From: Patescibacteria group bacterium UBA910
Lineage (GTDB): Bacteria > Patescibacteriota > Minisyncoccia > Phycocordibacterales > DATDWN01
Direction of reading: 5' to 3'
Length of the DNA: 14,726 nt
Assembly: GCA_002294445.1 (NCBI GenBank)
Contig: DBEI01000065.1
Coordinates: 1 to 14,726 of the forward strand
Shown here: piece after piece, positions 1 to 6,743 of the stretch
How positions within the stretch are numbered: position 1 is the stretch's first letter
How the letters are laid out: each line of letters begins with the position of its first letter
Notes under the pieces: model-generated
Databases searched by the model: none
Seen by the model: the letters and a program-made list of their open reading frames with translations, nothing else
Told to the model about the DNA's origin: nothing
Program-made: the position numbers and the translations under genes

Positions 1-2288
1 GTGTTTGTGCCAGAGAAGGTATTGTTTGTAGTTGTACTAAATGCAGTTGAGATAGCGTTACCTGATCGTGTAAGTGGGTATGTAAATGAAAGTGGTGACT
101 CATATACACCAGTAAAGTTAAGTGTATTTCCTGACCATGCAAGATCTGTTCCTGCAGTGATACGAGTTGAAGGAGTGTCATAAAATCCATTCCAATTTGT
201 TGTTGATGCAGAAAGTGGAATAGTGTATCCCGCTGAGAGAGAAAATACTCCTGTTGTGTTGTTGTATGCGAGTCCTATTGCAGATGATGAGAGTGCTTGT
301 CGTGCTCGTGCATCTGTGTAGTAAAGGTTTGAACCTTCTATGAGTGCTGAAGTAGTTGTTGCTGAGAAGAATGAGTAGAATGGTGTACCAAAGTTTGTAA
401 GATTTGATGCATTCAAATAGTATGAGCCCTCTTGACCATCAAATGTTCCTGTCCAATCTCCTGCTGTATTAAGTGAAAGTACCCCACCTACACTAGAAAG
501 TCCTGAACCAAGAAGTGATGTAAACGTTGAACCACCAACAGTGAGGTTGGTTGTTGAAGCGGTAGTGAATGATCCGTATGTTGTTGACGCAAAGCCAAAT
601 CGATTTACACCAGAGAATGTATTTGAATCAGCAAGCAGAGTGGTTGATGCGCCTGTTGCTGCAGATGCAGAAATACATACTCCATTTATAGAGAAGCATC
701 CATTTGCAATATTGATACCATTACCAAACGTTGAAGTTGCTGTGGTTGATACAACACTCAAGAGGTTTGTCTGAATGCCACCTGTAAATGTTGATGTTGC
801 GGTTGATGTTGCAATAACTGCATCCGCTACCACTGTTCCCGCTACACCAAATTTAGTGTATGGAGAAGTTGTTCCCACACCTACATTACCACTACCTGCA
901 ACAAAGAGACTTGATGTTGCGGTCACAGTAGTACCATTACCTGCATAATATGGAACCTGTCCTGTTGTGCCCGCACCCACATCTCCACTTCCACCACCAC
1001 CTCCTACACCACCAGTAATACATACACCATTTATAGATACACAACCACTTGAAAGCGCAATACCTCCTGCAAATGTGGAGGTTGATGTATTTGAAACAAT
1101 GAGATTTGTAAGTGTAGTAGTACCTCCAGAGAATCCGCTTGAGAAATTAATGTCACCAGATTGGAATGTGATACCTGATATAGTTCCTCCTACAATAGTT
1201 GGATTAGTAAGAGATGTGTTTGTGAGTTGATCGATACGCTGAGAGTTGGCGATCTGTTGATAGATGTTTGTTACTGATCCTCCTGTACCAGTAGAAAGTC
1301 CGGCGAAACGATTATTTACAGAAACCTTAAGATCGGCTAAATCTTTTTCTAGATTAGAAACACCCACACTTGAAACAGAAACTTTTTCTACGACTCTTTC
1401 AATTATATTGTTCTTTACAATAGTTGTAGAAATATTATTTTGTGCAAGACGAGGATTTGTTGATGAAGCAACAGTCACTTTTCCTGCTGAAGGTGTAGTA
1501 GTAGGATTGATCACTACAACACCTTGTTTGCCAGAGAAGAGACTTGCCACAGCACCAGCAGTTCGACTAAACCAACTATTTACTTCTTCATATACAGAAA
1601 CACCAAGCACATCGACAAATGACTGCTTGGTTGCTGAGACTAACGCTACTGTATTACGAGATACTTTTTTTACAGGGAGATTTAGGAGCGCATCACCTGT
1701 CTCTATATATAGAGCAGTAAGTTTGTGAGCATAATAATCATTAATATCTGAAACTGCACCATAAGACTGTGCAACTGTTTTTGTGATATAAGGTCTAAAA
1801 TATGTAGTTGCACCTGCAAAACCAAAACCAAATATAAATACAAATGTTGTAACAAGGGCTTTCTTTAGAACACTTGTATTTATAGAGAATGTATACGCTT
1901 TATGTTCACCAACAGATACAACTGAAACGATTGGTGATGTATTTTTTGTCCAATCTTGGAATGAAGGTGTTGTCTGCTCAACTGGTTTCTTAACTTCAAC
2001 TGGTTTAACAACTTGATTTTTTGGTGCTTCTGTTTTTACACTCTTTACCTGATCTGCTTTCAAAGAAGCAGACTGAGCTTCTCGTGCAATCTTTGCTTGT
2101 TCAGCAACAGATGCAATATAGTCAGTAAGTGATTTCTCAGAAACATACCAAGACTTTCCTACTCTTTGACATACCAGTTTATTTCCTCGACAGAGTTGGC
2201 CAACGTAGTCAGATGTGTAGCCAGAAATAGATGCAGCGCTTTTCGCTGAGATGTACTTTATATTATTAAAATATAAATCGGAACTCAT
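1..2288 (-). CDS. Giant surface/adhesin-like beta-repeat protein with N-terminal helix-turn-helix domain (partial, C-terminus off the left edge)
   Basis: The frame is open from the ATG at 2288-2286 to the left edge: 762 codons with no stop. Residues about 8-58 look like a HTH_17/excisionase-type DNA-binding domain (YISAKSAASISGYTSDYVG, then a basic turn and VGKSWYVSEKSL). Residues 61-130 are a charged, Lys/Pro-containing linker. Residues about 144-163 are one hydrophobic segment preceded by KK, so a signal-anchor or signal peptide. Residues about 290-335 could be a short coiled coil. From about 360 onward the protein is rich in Ser, Thr and Gly, with tail-fibre-like beta repeats: ATSTF.GG units, two SINGVCI cysteine motifs 115 residues apart, a Gly linker (425-434) and LYYTDARARQALSS (655-668). 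By analogy this is a long extracellular adhesin or fibre. Its ligand is unknown. The HTH domain could bind DNA or could be a repurposed fold. No Shine-Dalgarno site precedes the ATG; a TATAAT lies 7 bases upstream. Confidence 0.85.
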   Translation of the reverse strand, partial: MSSDLYFNNIKYISAKSAASISGYTSDYVGQLCRGNKLVCQRVGKSWYVSEKSLTDYIASVAEQAKIAREAQSASLKADQVKSVKTEAPKNQVVKPVEVKKPVEQTTPSFQDWTKNTSPIVSVVSVGEHKAYTFSINTSVLKKALVTTFVFIFGFGFAGATTYFRPYITKTVAQSYGAVSDINDYYAHKLTALYIETGDALLNLPVKKVSRNTVALVSATKQSFVDVLGVSVYEEVNSWFSRTAGAVASLFSGKQGVVVINPTTTPSAGKVTVASSTNPRLAQNNISTTIVKNNIIERVVEKVSVSSVGVSNLEKDLADLKVSVNNRFAGLSTGTGGSVTNIYQQIANSQRIDQLTNTSLTNPTIVGGTISGITFQSGDINFSSGFSGGTTTLTNLIVSNTSTSTFAGGIALSSGCVSINGVCITGGVGGGGGSGDVGAGTTGQVPYYAGNGTTVTATSSLFVAGSGNVGVGTTSPYTKFGVAGTVVADAVIATSTATSTFTGGIQTNLLSVVSTTATSTFGNGINIANGCFSINGVCISASAATGASTTLLADSNTFSGVNRFGFASTTYGSFTTASTTNLTVGGSTFTSLLGSGLSSVGGVLSLNTAGDWTGTFDGQEGSYYLNASNLTNFGTPFYSFFSATTTSALIEGSNLYYTDARARQALSSSAIGLAYNNTTGVFSLSAGYTIPLSASTTNWNGFYDTPSTRITAGTDLAWSGNTLNFTGVYESPLSFTYPLTRSGNAISTAFSTTTNNTFSGTN

Positions 2289-2295
2289 TGATAAA

Positions 2296-2301
2296 ATTAT
2301 A
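2296..2301 (-). promoter_or_regulatory. -10 box for the surface protein, 7 bases from its ATG
   Basis: On the minus strand a perfect TATAAT is followed by TTTATCA and then the ATG at 2288. Transcription would begin at or one base before the start codon, giving a leaderless mRNA. No convincing -35 hexamer is seen at 16-18 bases; a TTGACT lies 22 bases upstream, which is too far for a standard promoter. Confidence 0.5.
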
Positions 2302-2333
2302 TATCGAATGTCGATTCCGAGATAGTCAAAATA

Positions 2334-2342
2334 TGTGGATAA
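2334..2342 (-). promoter_or_regulatory. Perfect DnaA-box sequence
   Basis: The minus strand reads TTATCCACA (TGTGGATAA on the plus strand), the consensus DnaA box. It lies about 46-54 bases upstream of the surface-protein start, so it could act in replication or transcription, or be chance. Only one is seen in this gap. Confidence 0.3.
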
Positions 2343-2446
2343 ATAAAAACATATCGGCTATACGAGATTGGGTCTATATATCTATATTTTTAACCAAAAC
2401 ATACATAAAACATGACTTGATACGATACAAAAAACCTGGTCGCCAA

Positions 2447-2461
2447 AGCACTTCAAGTGCT
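2447..2461. repeat. 15-bp palindrome, operator-like
   Basis: AGCACTTCAAGTGCT has perfect 7-base arms around a single central C. An odd-centred palindrome in non-coding DNA fits a dimeric regulator site. The cognate protein is unknown. Confidence 0.4.
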
Positions 2462-2473
2462 ATACAAAATAAA

Positions 2474-2492
2474 TTGTAAAATTATTTTACAA
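2474..2492. repeat. 19-bp palindrome, operator-like
   Basis: TTGTAAAATTATTTTACAA has perfect 9-base arms around one central T. It lies 12 bases from the preceding palindrome. Nothing downstream looks like a terminator for a neighbouring gene, so a protein-binding site is the simplest reading. Confidence 0.45.
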
Positions 2493-2687
2493 AGAAAAGA
2501 TGGGTAAAGTCTTTCAATAAATGTATTAAAAAATGATCCAAGAGGTTGGTATAAACACACTCATAATCATTACTACGACACCTCATTTCAGAGACAAAAT
2601 ACGTCAAAAATCGATTGATATGATCGAAATTTTATACAAAACAGGATATCTATTCACAATAATTATATATAAACACTAAAAAGGGTG

Positions 2688-2693
2688 TATAAT
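2688..2693 (+). promoter_or_regulatory. -10-like TATAAT, distal
   Basis: TATAAT is preceded by TG. No good -35 element is seen at standard spacing. If active, it would give the small DNA-binding protein a leader of roughly 175 bases containing the 2707/2773 inverted repeat. Confidence 0.25.
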
Positions 2694-2706
2694 GTAGTGT
2701 GTAGAT

Positions 2707-2782
2707 ATATAAAGGATAATTATTTTAGAAATACATTACATCAATAAATTCAGCCAGCTATACATACGAATGTCCTTTATAT
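2707..2782 (+). repeat. Long-range inverted repeat in a possible 5' leader
   Basis: ATATAAAGGA (2707-2716) is the exact reverse complement of TCCTTTATAT (2773-2782), with 56 bases between. As RNA it would form a 10-bp stem closing an AT-rich loop just downstream of the TATAAT at 2688. It may be a structured leader, a small RNA, or a coincidence in AT-rich DNA. Confidence 0.25.
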
Positions 2783-2834
2783 TTATTAAAATTACATTAA
2801 TTAACATATATAAACATTACTAAATGTTACTATA

Positions 2835-2845
2835 TATAATATAAT
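2835..2845 (+). promoter_or_regulatory. Overlapping -10-like boxes proximal to the MerR-like gene
   Basis: Two TATAAT hexamers overlap by one base (2835-2840 and 2840-2845), 30-35 bases before the ATG at 2876. -35 matches are poor (TTACTA for the second). An AACATT/AATGTT inverted repeat (about 2813-2827) sits just upstream and could be an operator. Confidence 0.3.
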
Positions 2846-2875
2846 GGTTTATCAAGGTTTAATGGCTATAAACAT

Positions 2876-3118
2876 ATGGCAAAGCTATACATTACAATAA
2901 AGCAAGCTTCAAAAATATTGAGTGTCTCTCCTCTAACACTTCGTAATTGGGATAAAAACGGTAAACTCAAAGCTCATCGTCACCCTATGAACAATTACAG
3001 GGTCTATAAAATAGAAGATCTAGAGCGTGTTATACACGAAATAGAGACCAATGCAGGTCTGAGAAAGAGCACCAAAGCTCAAGTACGAAAATTGATTGTT
3101 AAACACCTAGAAGACTAG
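2876..3118 (+). CDS. Small MerR/excisionase-like (HTH_17-type) DNA-binding protein
   Basis: This 80-residue protein reads as one winged-helix MerR-like domain. KLYITIKQASKILSVSPLTL is the helix-turn-helix, followed by RNWDKNGKLKAHRHP and the wing NNYRVYKIEDLERVI (about 54 residues in all). The remaining 25 residues are a basic helix with no sensor or catalytic domain. The same layout occurs in excisionases, in the DNA-binding part of IS607-type resolvases and in small regulators. No recombinase, transposon end or phage gene lies nearby, so a small regulator is favoured. It diverges from the surface-protein gene, whose N-terminus has the same type of fold. No clear Shine-Dalgarno site precedes the ATG (AAGG lies 18 bases upstream). 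Its target is unknown; the palindromes at 2447-2492 are candidates. Confidence 0.75.
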   Translation: MAKLYITIKQASKILSVSPLTLRNWDKNGKLKAHRHPMNNYRVYKIEDLERVIHEIETNAGLRKSTKAQVRKLIVKHLED

Positions 3119-3126
3119 GTGTTTTT
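3101..3126 (+). terminator. Rho-independent terminator overlapping the stop codon of the MerR-like gene
   Basis: AAACACCTAG pairs with CTAGGTGTTT around the loop AAGA (10-bp stem), followed by more T. The TAG stop (3116-3118) lies inside the right arm. On the opposite strand the same hairpin is 26 bases beyond the gatB stop and is followed by a short T run, so it may serve both converging genes. Confidence 0.8.
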
Positions 3127-3149
3127 ATATACTCTACACACCTCAAAGA

Positions 3150-4586
3150 CTAATCGAGCATCAATAACTCTGTAATTAATTGTTTTATCACTTCTGGATT
3201 CCCTGCTCCTTTAGTAGCTTTCATAGTTTGACCTACAAAAAACTGAAATACGGCCTCGTTTCCAGACTTATATGAAGTTACGACAGATGGATTTGCAACT
3301 ATGATCTCTTTAATTATCTTTTTTAGTTCTTCAGGATCACTTTTTTGAATTAATCCTTCTTTTTCAGCAATATCTTCAGGGTCTCCACCTTTTTCATACA
3401 TAATTTTAATAATTTCTTTTGCTCCGCGAGACGATATATGACCCTCTCTGATCATTTTTACCACTTTTGCAATATTTTTACTGTTTAAAGCACCAAATGC
3501 TTCAGGAAAAGGCAAATTTGAAGCCTTTACAATACCTGTAATATCAGATGAGATATAGTTTGAGAGTATTTTTATAGCTTCTTTATCAGAATCACCTAAA
3601 AAACCAACTGATTCCTCAAAAAAATCACCTATTTTAGGGCTAAAAACGTAATTTTCAATATCCTCAGCTTTTAAGCCGTATATTTGTACATATCGCTCTC
3701 TCTTTTGACTTGGTATTTCAGGGATAGTTGCTTTGATTTCCTCAATAGATAAGCCAGGAATCTCACTTAATTTAAATTTAGGGATATCTGGGTCAGGAAA
3801 ATATCGATAATCATCGGAATTTTCTTTTGATCGTTGAGAAAATGTTATTTGTTTATTCTCATCCCAACCTCGAGTCTCCTGTTTCACTTTTTCCCCTGCA
3901 TCAAGTAATGCAGACTGCCTCTTTATTTCGTATTCAATCGCTCTCCCAGCAGCCTTGAATGAGTTTATGTTTTTTACTTCAACTTTTGTACCAAAATGTT
4001 CATCTTTAGATATAGATATATTTACCTCAACTCTCATCTGTCCTTTCTCCATATTTGCATCCGAGATATCCATATATTGCAACATTATTTGTAGATCTCG
4101 GCTAAAATTCATAGCCTGTTCTGCACTATGAATTACAGGTTCTGTAACGAGTTCCATAAGAGGTACTCCTGCACGATTAAAATCGACAAGACTCTTCCCT
4201 TCTTTGTCGTGTCCTGAGCGAGCAGTATCCTCTTCTAGATGGATACGAGTCAGTCCTACACCTGCAAGCATGCCCCCTGATACCAACGGGTACTTATACT
4301 GACTTATTTGATAACCTTTTGGTATATCTGGGTAAAAGTAGTTTTTTCGGTCAAACTCAGTAAAATCGGCTATTTTTGCCCCTACAGCGACCCCTACAGA
4401 CAAGACTTTCCTTACCGCCTCCATGTTTACAACCGGCAATGTGCCTGGATGCCCCATACAAATAGGACACACATGAACATTTGGTGTGCTCAATTCAGGA
4501 TCATTCTTACACGCACAAAACATTTTTGATTTTGTCTTTATTTCTGCGTGTATTTCAAGTCCTATAGTGGCTTTATATGAAGACAT
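3150..4586 (-). CDS. gatB: Aspartyl/glutamyl-tRNA amidotransferase subunit B
   Basis: GatB is the kinase/transamidase-partner subunit of GatCAB, which turns Glu-tRNA(Gln) and/or Asp-tRNA(Asn) into the amidated form in the cytoplasm. At 478 residues it has the usual family length. Visible hallmarks are the N-terminal GLEIHAEIKTKSKMFCAC, zinc-type cysteines C24, C26, C40 and C43 with the following GHPGTLPVVN, the catalytic-cradle signature FYPDIPKGYQISQ, HLEEDTARSGH, DFNRAGVPLMELVTEP and DYRYFPDPDIP. The C-terminal third is the GatB/YqeY tRNA-binding region. gatA and gatC are not adjacent, so the subunits are encoded elsewhere. The gene follows obg after 35 bases, in which no ribosome-binding site is obvious. 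It probably has its own promoter at the end of obg. Confidence 0.97.
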   Translation of the reverse strand: MSSYKATIGLEIHAEIKTKSKMFCACKNDPELSTPNVHVCPICMGHPGTLPVVNMEAVRKVLSVGVAVGAKIADFTEFDRKNYFYPDIPKGYQISQYKYPLVSGGMLAGVGLTRIHLEEDTARSGHDKEGKSLVDFNRAGVPLMELVTEPVIHSAEQAMNFSRDLQIMLQYMDISDANMEKGQMRVEVNISISKDEHFGTKVEVKNINSFKAAGRAIEYEIKRQSALLDAGEKVKQETRGWDENKQITFSQRSKENSDDYRYFPDPDIPKFKLSEIPGLSIEEIKATIPEIPSQKRERYVQIYGLKAEDIENYVFSPKIGDFFEESVGFLGDSDKEAIKILSNYISSDITGIVKASNLPFPEAFGALNSKNIAKVVKMIREGHISSRGAKEIIKIMYEKGGDPEDIAEKEGLIQKSDPEELKKIIKEIIVANPSVVTSYKSGNEAVFQFFVGQTMKATKGAGNPEVIKQLITELLMLD

Positions 4587-4620
4587 TGTTTTAATTGTTG
4601 TATGTTAAAATATGGCTATT

Positions 4621-4648
4621 ATTATACATTTCTCAAGTTTTTTACCAA
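4621..4648 (-). promoter_or_regulatory. Candidate gatB promoter at the end of obg
   Basis: On the minus strand TTGGTA (4648-4643), a 16-base spacer and a perfect TATAAT (4626-4621) overlap the obg stop codon. The predicted transcription start is about 28 bases before the gatB ATG. It would let gatB be expressed independently of obg. Confidence 0.5.
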
Positions 4649-5587
4649 AAAATCAGACAAATCCTTCACGGAAGCATCGTCAATGATCGATACCGCCAAG
4701 ACTTTTTTACCCATTTTCTCAAAAATAGCCTTTTTTTGAGCGATTTCCTCAGGAGATATCATATCTGTTTTTGTAAGTAGAACATACTCATCTTTCAATG
4801 AGAGTTCATGCGAATAAGAATCGAGCTCTTTTCGAACAAGTGTATATGTTGAAAGACAATCCTCCGTATCTGCTGAGATACAGTGCAAAAGAACCCTCGT
4901 TCGAGATACATGACGAAGGAATTTGAATCCGAGCCCCTTTCCTTCTGATGCTCCCTCAATCAGCCCTGGAATATCAGCTATGATCACACCAAAAAGATCG
5001 CCAAGATTAGGAGACAGTGTAGTAAATTGGTAATTTCCCACTTTGGCTTTTGCATTAGTTAGTACGTTCAGCAGACTCGACTTACCTGCATTTGGTAAAC
5101 CAATGAGACCTAAGTCGACAACAAGTTTAAGTTCTATAAAAAATTCTGCCTGTTCTCCTGGTTTTCCAGGTGTAGATTCTTTTGGAGTGATATTACGAGA
5201 CCCTTTAAAATGTTCATTCCCAAAACCTCCTCTACCCCCTTTTAGTATTAAAATGGGTTCTTCTGACAATACATCAAATTCTTCTCCTGTTGTATTGTTA
5301 TGCAACACTGAACCAATAGGTACATCCAAAATTAGATCATTTCCGTTTGCGCCTTTCATTCCCTTATTTGCCCCAGCAACACCGTTTTCTGCAGCAAAAT
5401 CTTTTTCAAACGTGTATTTACTTAACCCAGAGATATCTCGAGTACCTCGAACAAACACGTCTCCACCGTTTCCTCCATCACCACCGCCAGGCCCCGCATG
5501 ATCAATACCCTTTTCATGTCTCCATGCCACGATACCATCACCCCCATCACCCGCTTTAATATTAAGAGTTATTTCATCAATAAACAT
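4622..5587 (-). CDS. obg: Obg family GTPase (short form, no C-terminal OCT domain)
   Basis: Obg/CgtA is a ribosome-associated GTPase needed for large-subunit assembly. I place the start at ATG 5587 (MFIDEI, 321 residues), as Obg proteins usually begin MFxDE; an in-frame GTG two codons upstream is less likely. The N-terminal glycine-rich Obg fold is clear (GDGGDG, GPGGGDGGNGGDV, GGRGGFGNEHF). The G domain follows: P-loop GLPNAGKS (163-170), switch region YQFTT, DIPGLIEGA (205-213), and TKTD (272-275) where NKxD is usual. The protein ends shortly after the G domain, so the C-terminal OCT domain of longer homologues (B. subtilis Obg is about 428 residues) is absent. No Shine-Dalgarno site is evident; a weak -10-like TGTACT lies 8 bases before the ATG. 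It lies between the MYG1-family gene and gatB on the same strand. Confidence 0.95.
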   Translation of the reverse strand: MFIDEITLNIKAGDGGDGIVAWRHEKGIDHAGPGGGDGGNGGDVFVRGTRDISGLSKYTFEKDFAAENGVAGANKGMKGANGNDLILDVPIGSVLHNNTTGEEFDVLSEEPILILKGGRGGFGNEHFKGSRNITPKESTPGKPGEQAEFFIELKLVVDLGLIGLPNAGKSSLLNVLTNAKAKVGNYQFTTLSPNLGDLFGVIIADIPGLIEGASEGKGLGFKFLRHVSRTRVLLHCISADTEDCLSTYTLVRKELDSYSHELSLKDEYVLLTKTDMISPEEIAQKKAIFEKMGKKVLAVSIIDDASVKDLSDFLVKNLRNV

Positions 5588-5648
5588 ACCCACAGAGTAC
5601 AGGAAATCACATCAAAACACAATGTGAACAAGCCTAAATAACAGGTAA

Positions 5649-6581
5649 TCAGGAAGTTTGCTGATCAATGGATTTACCTGCTTTTTCAAGTGCAAGGTGT
5701 GCTAATTTAATTACCCCTTCCTTACTTTTAGCAACCGCAATAAATCTTCCTCTATGACAAAAGACTGCATCTTTCACTCCAGTGATTTCAGCTAACTCAG
5801 CGTCTCTTTTCCCCGCCCACTCCTCCGGCAAATCAATTCTTGATTGATAAGATCGAATATTATCTCTCGCAGTCTCAACTGCCCAGGTACCATCTTGTCT
5901 CTTCGGATGAACAACTAAAAGTATATAAGGTTTACTAGACACTACTTGCTCATATTGATATGGTTTATCAATGATTAGTAATGTTTTATATTGTTGTTGA
6001 GCTATTATTTCAGAAACCTCTCTATCACTCTCTCGCATGTCCTTGAGAACAGAAATTTCTCGTTTGATTAATGACTGAGCAAAGCCTGTCAAATATTTAA
6101 AATTCTGATCAAGAACACCGTCGTCTTCTTTCCATGTATTTTTATATACAAACGTTATATCTTTTAAGTCATACATAAATAACCCCTCCCTATCTGACTT
6201 CATGAAGTTTATACCGTTATCCATGGCATCAATAGGTTTAACCAGCCTTTGTTCAATCAGTGATGCTATCTCTTTGTCCTCACATATACTTTCTCCATAT
6301 TCCTTCCACACCAAACCAAATGAAGCATACGGGATACCATCTTCCCTCACGCCCGCACCCATCTGTTGATGATGATCGAATCTCTTTTGTATAGGATCAT
6401 ATATTTCTCCCACATCAACTACATAATCTGCATTACTAACGATACGCTCATCACGTGTTCTTACTACAACAACTGAGTATCCCTTTTCTTCTAACATTAA
6501 CTGAAGTGTAGCGACTGCAAACACATCATCTGTATGAAATTGACCACTATGCGTAACGATTGTTATTTCTTTTTTATTCAT
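5649..6581 (-). CDS. MYG1-family (UPF0160) DHH-like metal-dependent hydrolase, probable exoribonuclease
   Basis: The protein (310 residues) has the MYG1 layout: ITIVTHSGQFHTDDVFA (metal-binding H11, H16, D18, D19), DVGEIYDP (D56), RFDHHQ (69-72, the DHH-type motif), PIDAMDNGI (D118, D121), and C-terminal blocks including AVFCHRGRFIAVAKSKEGVIKLA. Human MYG1 is a 3'-5' RNA exonuclease; the bacterial members are poorly characterised, so RNA processing or decay is inferred. The catalytic histidines and aspartates appear intact and the length is close to the family norm. It ends in TGA and is followed by obg after 61 bases without a terminator, so co-transcription is likely. A TATAAT (6622-6627) about 40 bases upstream may be its promoter. 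No strong ribosome-binding site is seen (AGAG just before the ATG). Confidence 0.9.
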   Translation of the reverse strand: MNKKEITIVTHSGQFHTDDVFAVATLQLMLEEKGYSVVVVRTRDERIVSNADYVVDVGEIYDPIQKRFDHHQQMGAGVREDGIPYASFGLVWKEYGESICEDKEIASLIEQRLVKPIDAMDNGINFMKSDREGLFMYDLKDITFVYKNTWKEDDGVLDQNFKYLTGFAQSLIKREISVLKDMRESDREVSEIIAQQQYKTLLIIDKPYQYEQVVSSKPYILLVVHPKRQDGTWAVETARDNIRSYQSRIDLPEEWAGKRDAELAEITGVKDAVFCHRGRFIAVAKSKEGVIKLAHLALEKAGKSIDQQTS

Positions 6582-6621
6582 ATCTCTATGTTATGTTTAT
6601 ATTCTTTTTATATGTTTTTAT

Positions 6622-6627
6622 ATTATA
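6622..6627 (-). promoter_or_regulatory. -10-like box upstream of the MYG1-family gene
   Basis: A perfect TATAAT on the minus strand ends 40 bases before the ATG at 6581 and lies downstream of the strong dsbB terminator. The gene run myg1-obg-gatB needs a promoter in this gap. No good -35 is visible, and the gap is very AT-rich. Confidence 0.35.
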
Positions 6628-6698
6628 TGATGTATTACACAAAAAGACTCATATACAACTCACCTCCCCTTACACCCAACAGTGCACTATTTTTGTAT

Positions 6699-6736
6699 AA
6701 ACAAAAATCACCCAGATCTGTGATCTGGGTGATTTT
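6699..6736 (-). terminator. Strong rho-independent terminator after dsbB
   Basis: The stem is 15 bp and perfect: AAAATCACCCAGATC (6704-6718) pairs with 6722-6736 around a 3-base loop. Read on the minus strand it begins 7 bases after the dsbB stop and ends in TTTT followed by TGTTT. It closes the secA-dedA-thioredoxin-dsbB run. Confidence 0.9.
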
Positions 6737-6743
6737 ATCTGAA

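Larger units (their letters stand above)
2289..2875. other. AT-rich intergenic region between the surface protein and the small DNA-binding protein
   Basis: About 590 bases hold no convincing gene. The region contains the leaderless-type promoter of the leftward surface protein, a perfect DnaA-box sequence (2334-2342), two odd-centred palindromes (2447-2461, 2474-2492), TATAAT boxes facing right at 2688, 2835 and 2840, and a long-range inverted repeat (2707-2716 with 2773-2782). A 63-codon open frame at 2288-2479 has no recognisable features and is treated as chance. The region probably carries regulation for both divergent genes; a replication-related role is possible but unproven. Confidence 0.6.

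Noticed and set aside
1264..1728. 154-codon plus-strand open frame (and smaller ones at 541-774 and 967-1230)
   Set aside because: They are antisense to the surface-protein frame, which is open for 762 codons and shows clear domain and repeat structure. The low-complexity Ser/Thr/Gly coding sequence yields long mirror frames.
2288..2479. 63-codon plus-strand open frame in the intergenic gap
   Set aside because: It starts on the surface-protein start codon region, covers its promoter, has no recognisable features and ends inside a palindrome.
2289..2875. Replication origin
   Set aside because: Only one exact DnaA box is seen, there is no dnaA/dnaN neighbourhood, and GC skew cannot be judged from this window.
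2876..3118. MerR-like gene as an excisionase or IS607-type element remnant
   Set aside because: No integrase, resolvase catalytic domain, TnpB, terminal repeat or target duplication is visible around it.
5043..5501. 152-codon plus-strand open frame
   Set aside because: It is antisense to obg, whose Gly-rich N-terminal domain gives a Pro-rich mirror translation.
5607..5627. TCACAT/ATGTGA inverted repeat between the MYG1-family gene and obg
   Set aside because: Arms are only 6 bases, there is no T run, and no sign of a CRP-like regulator is available; too weak to call.
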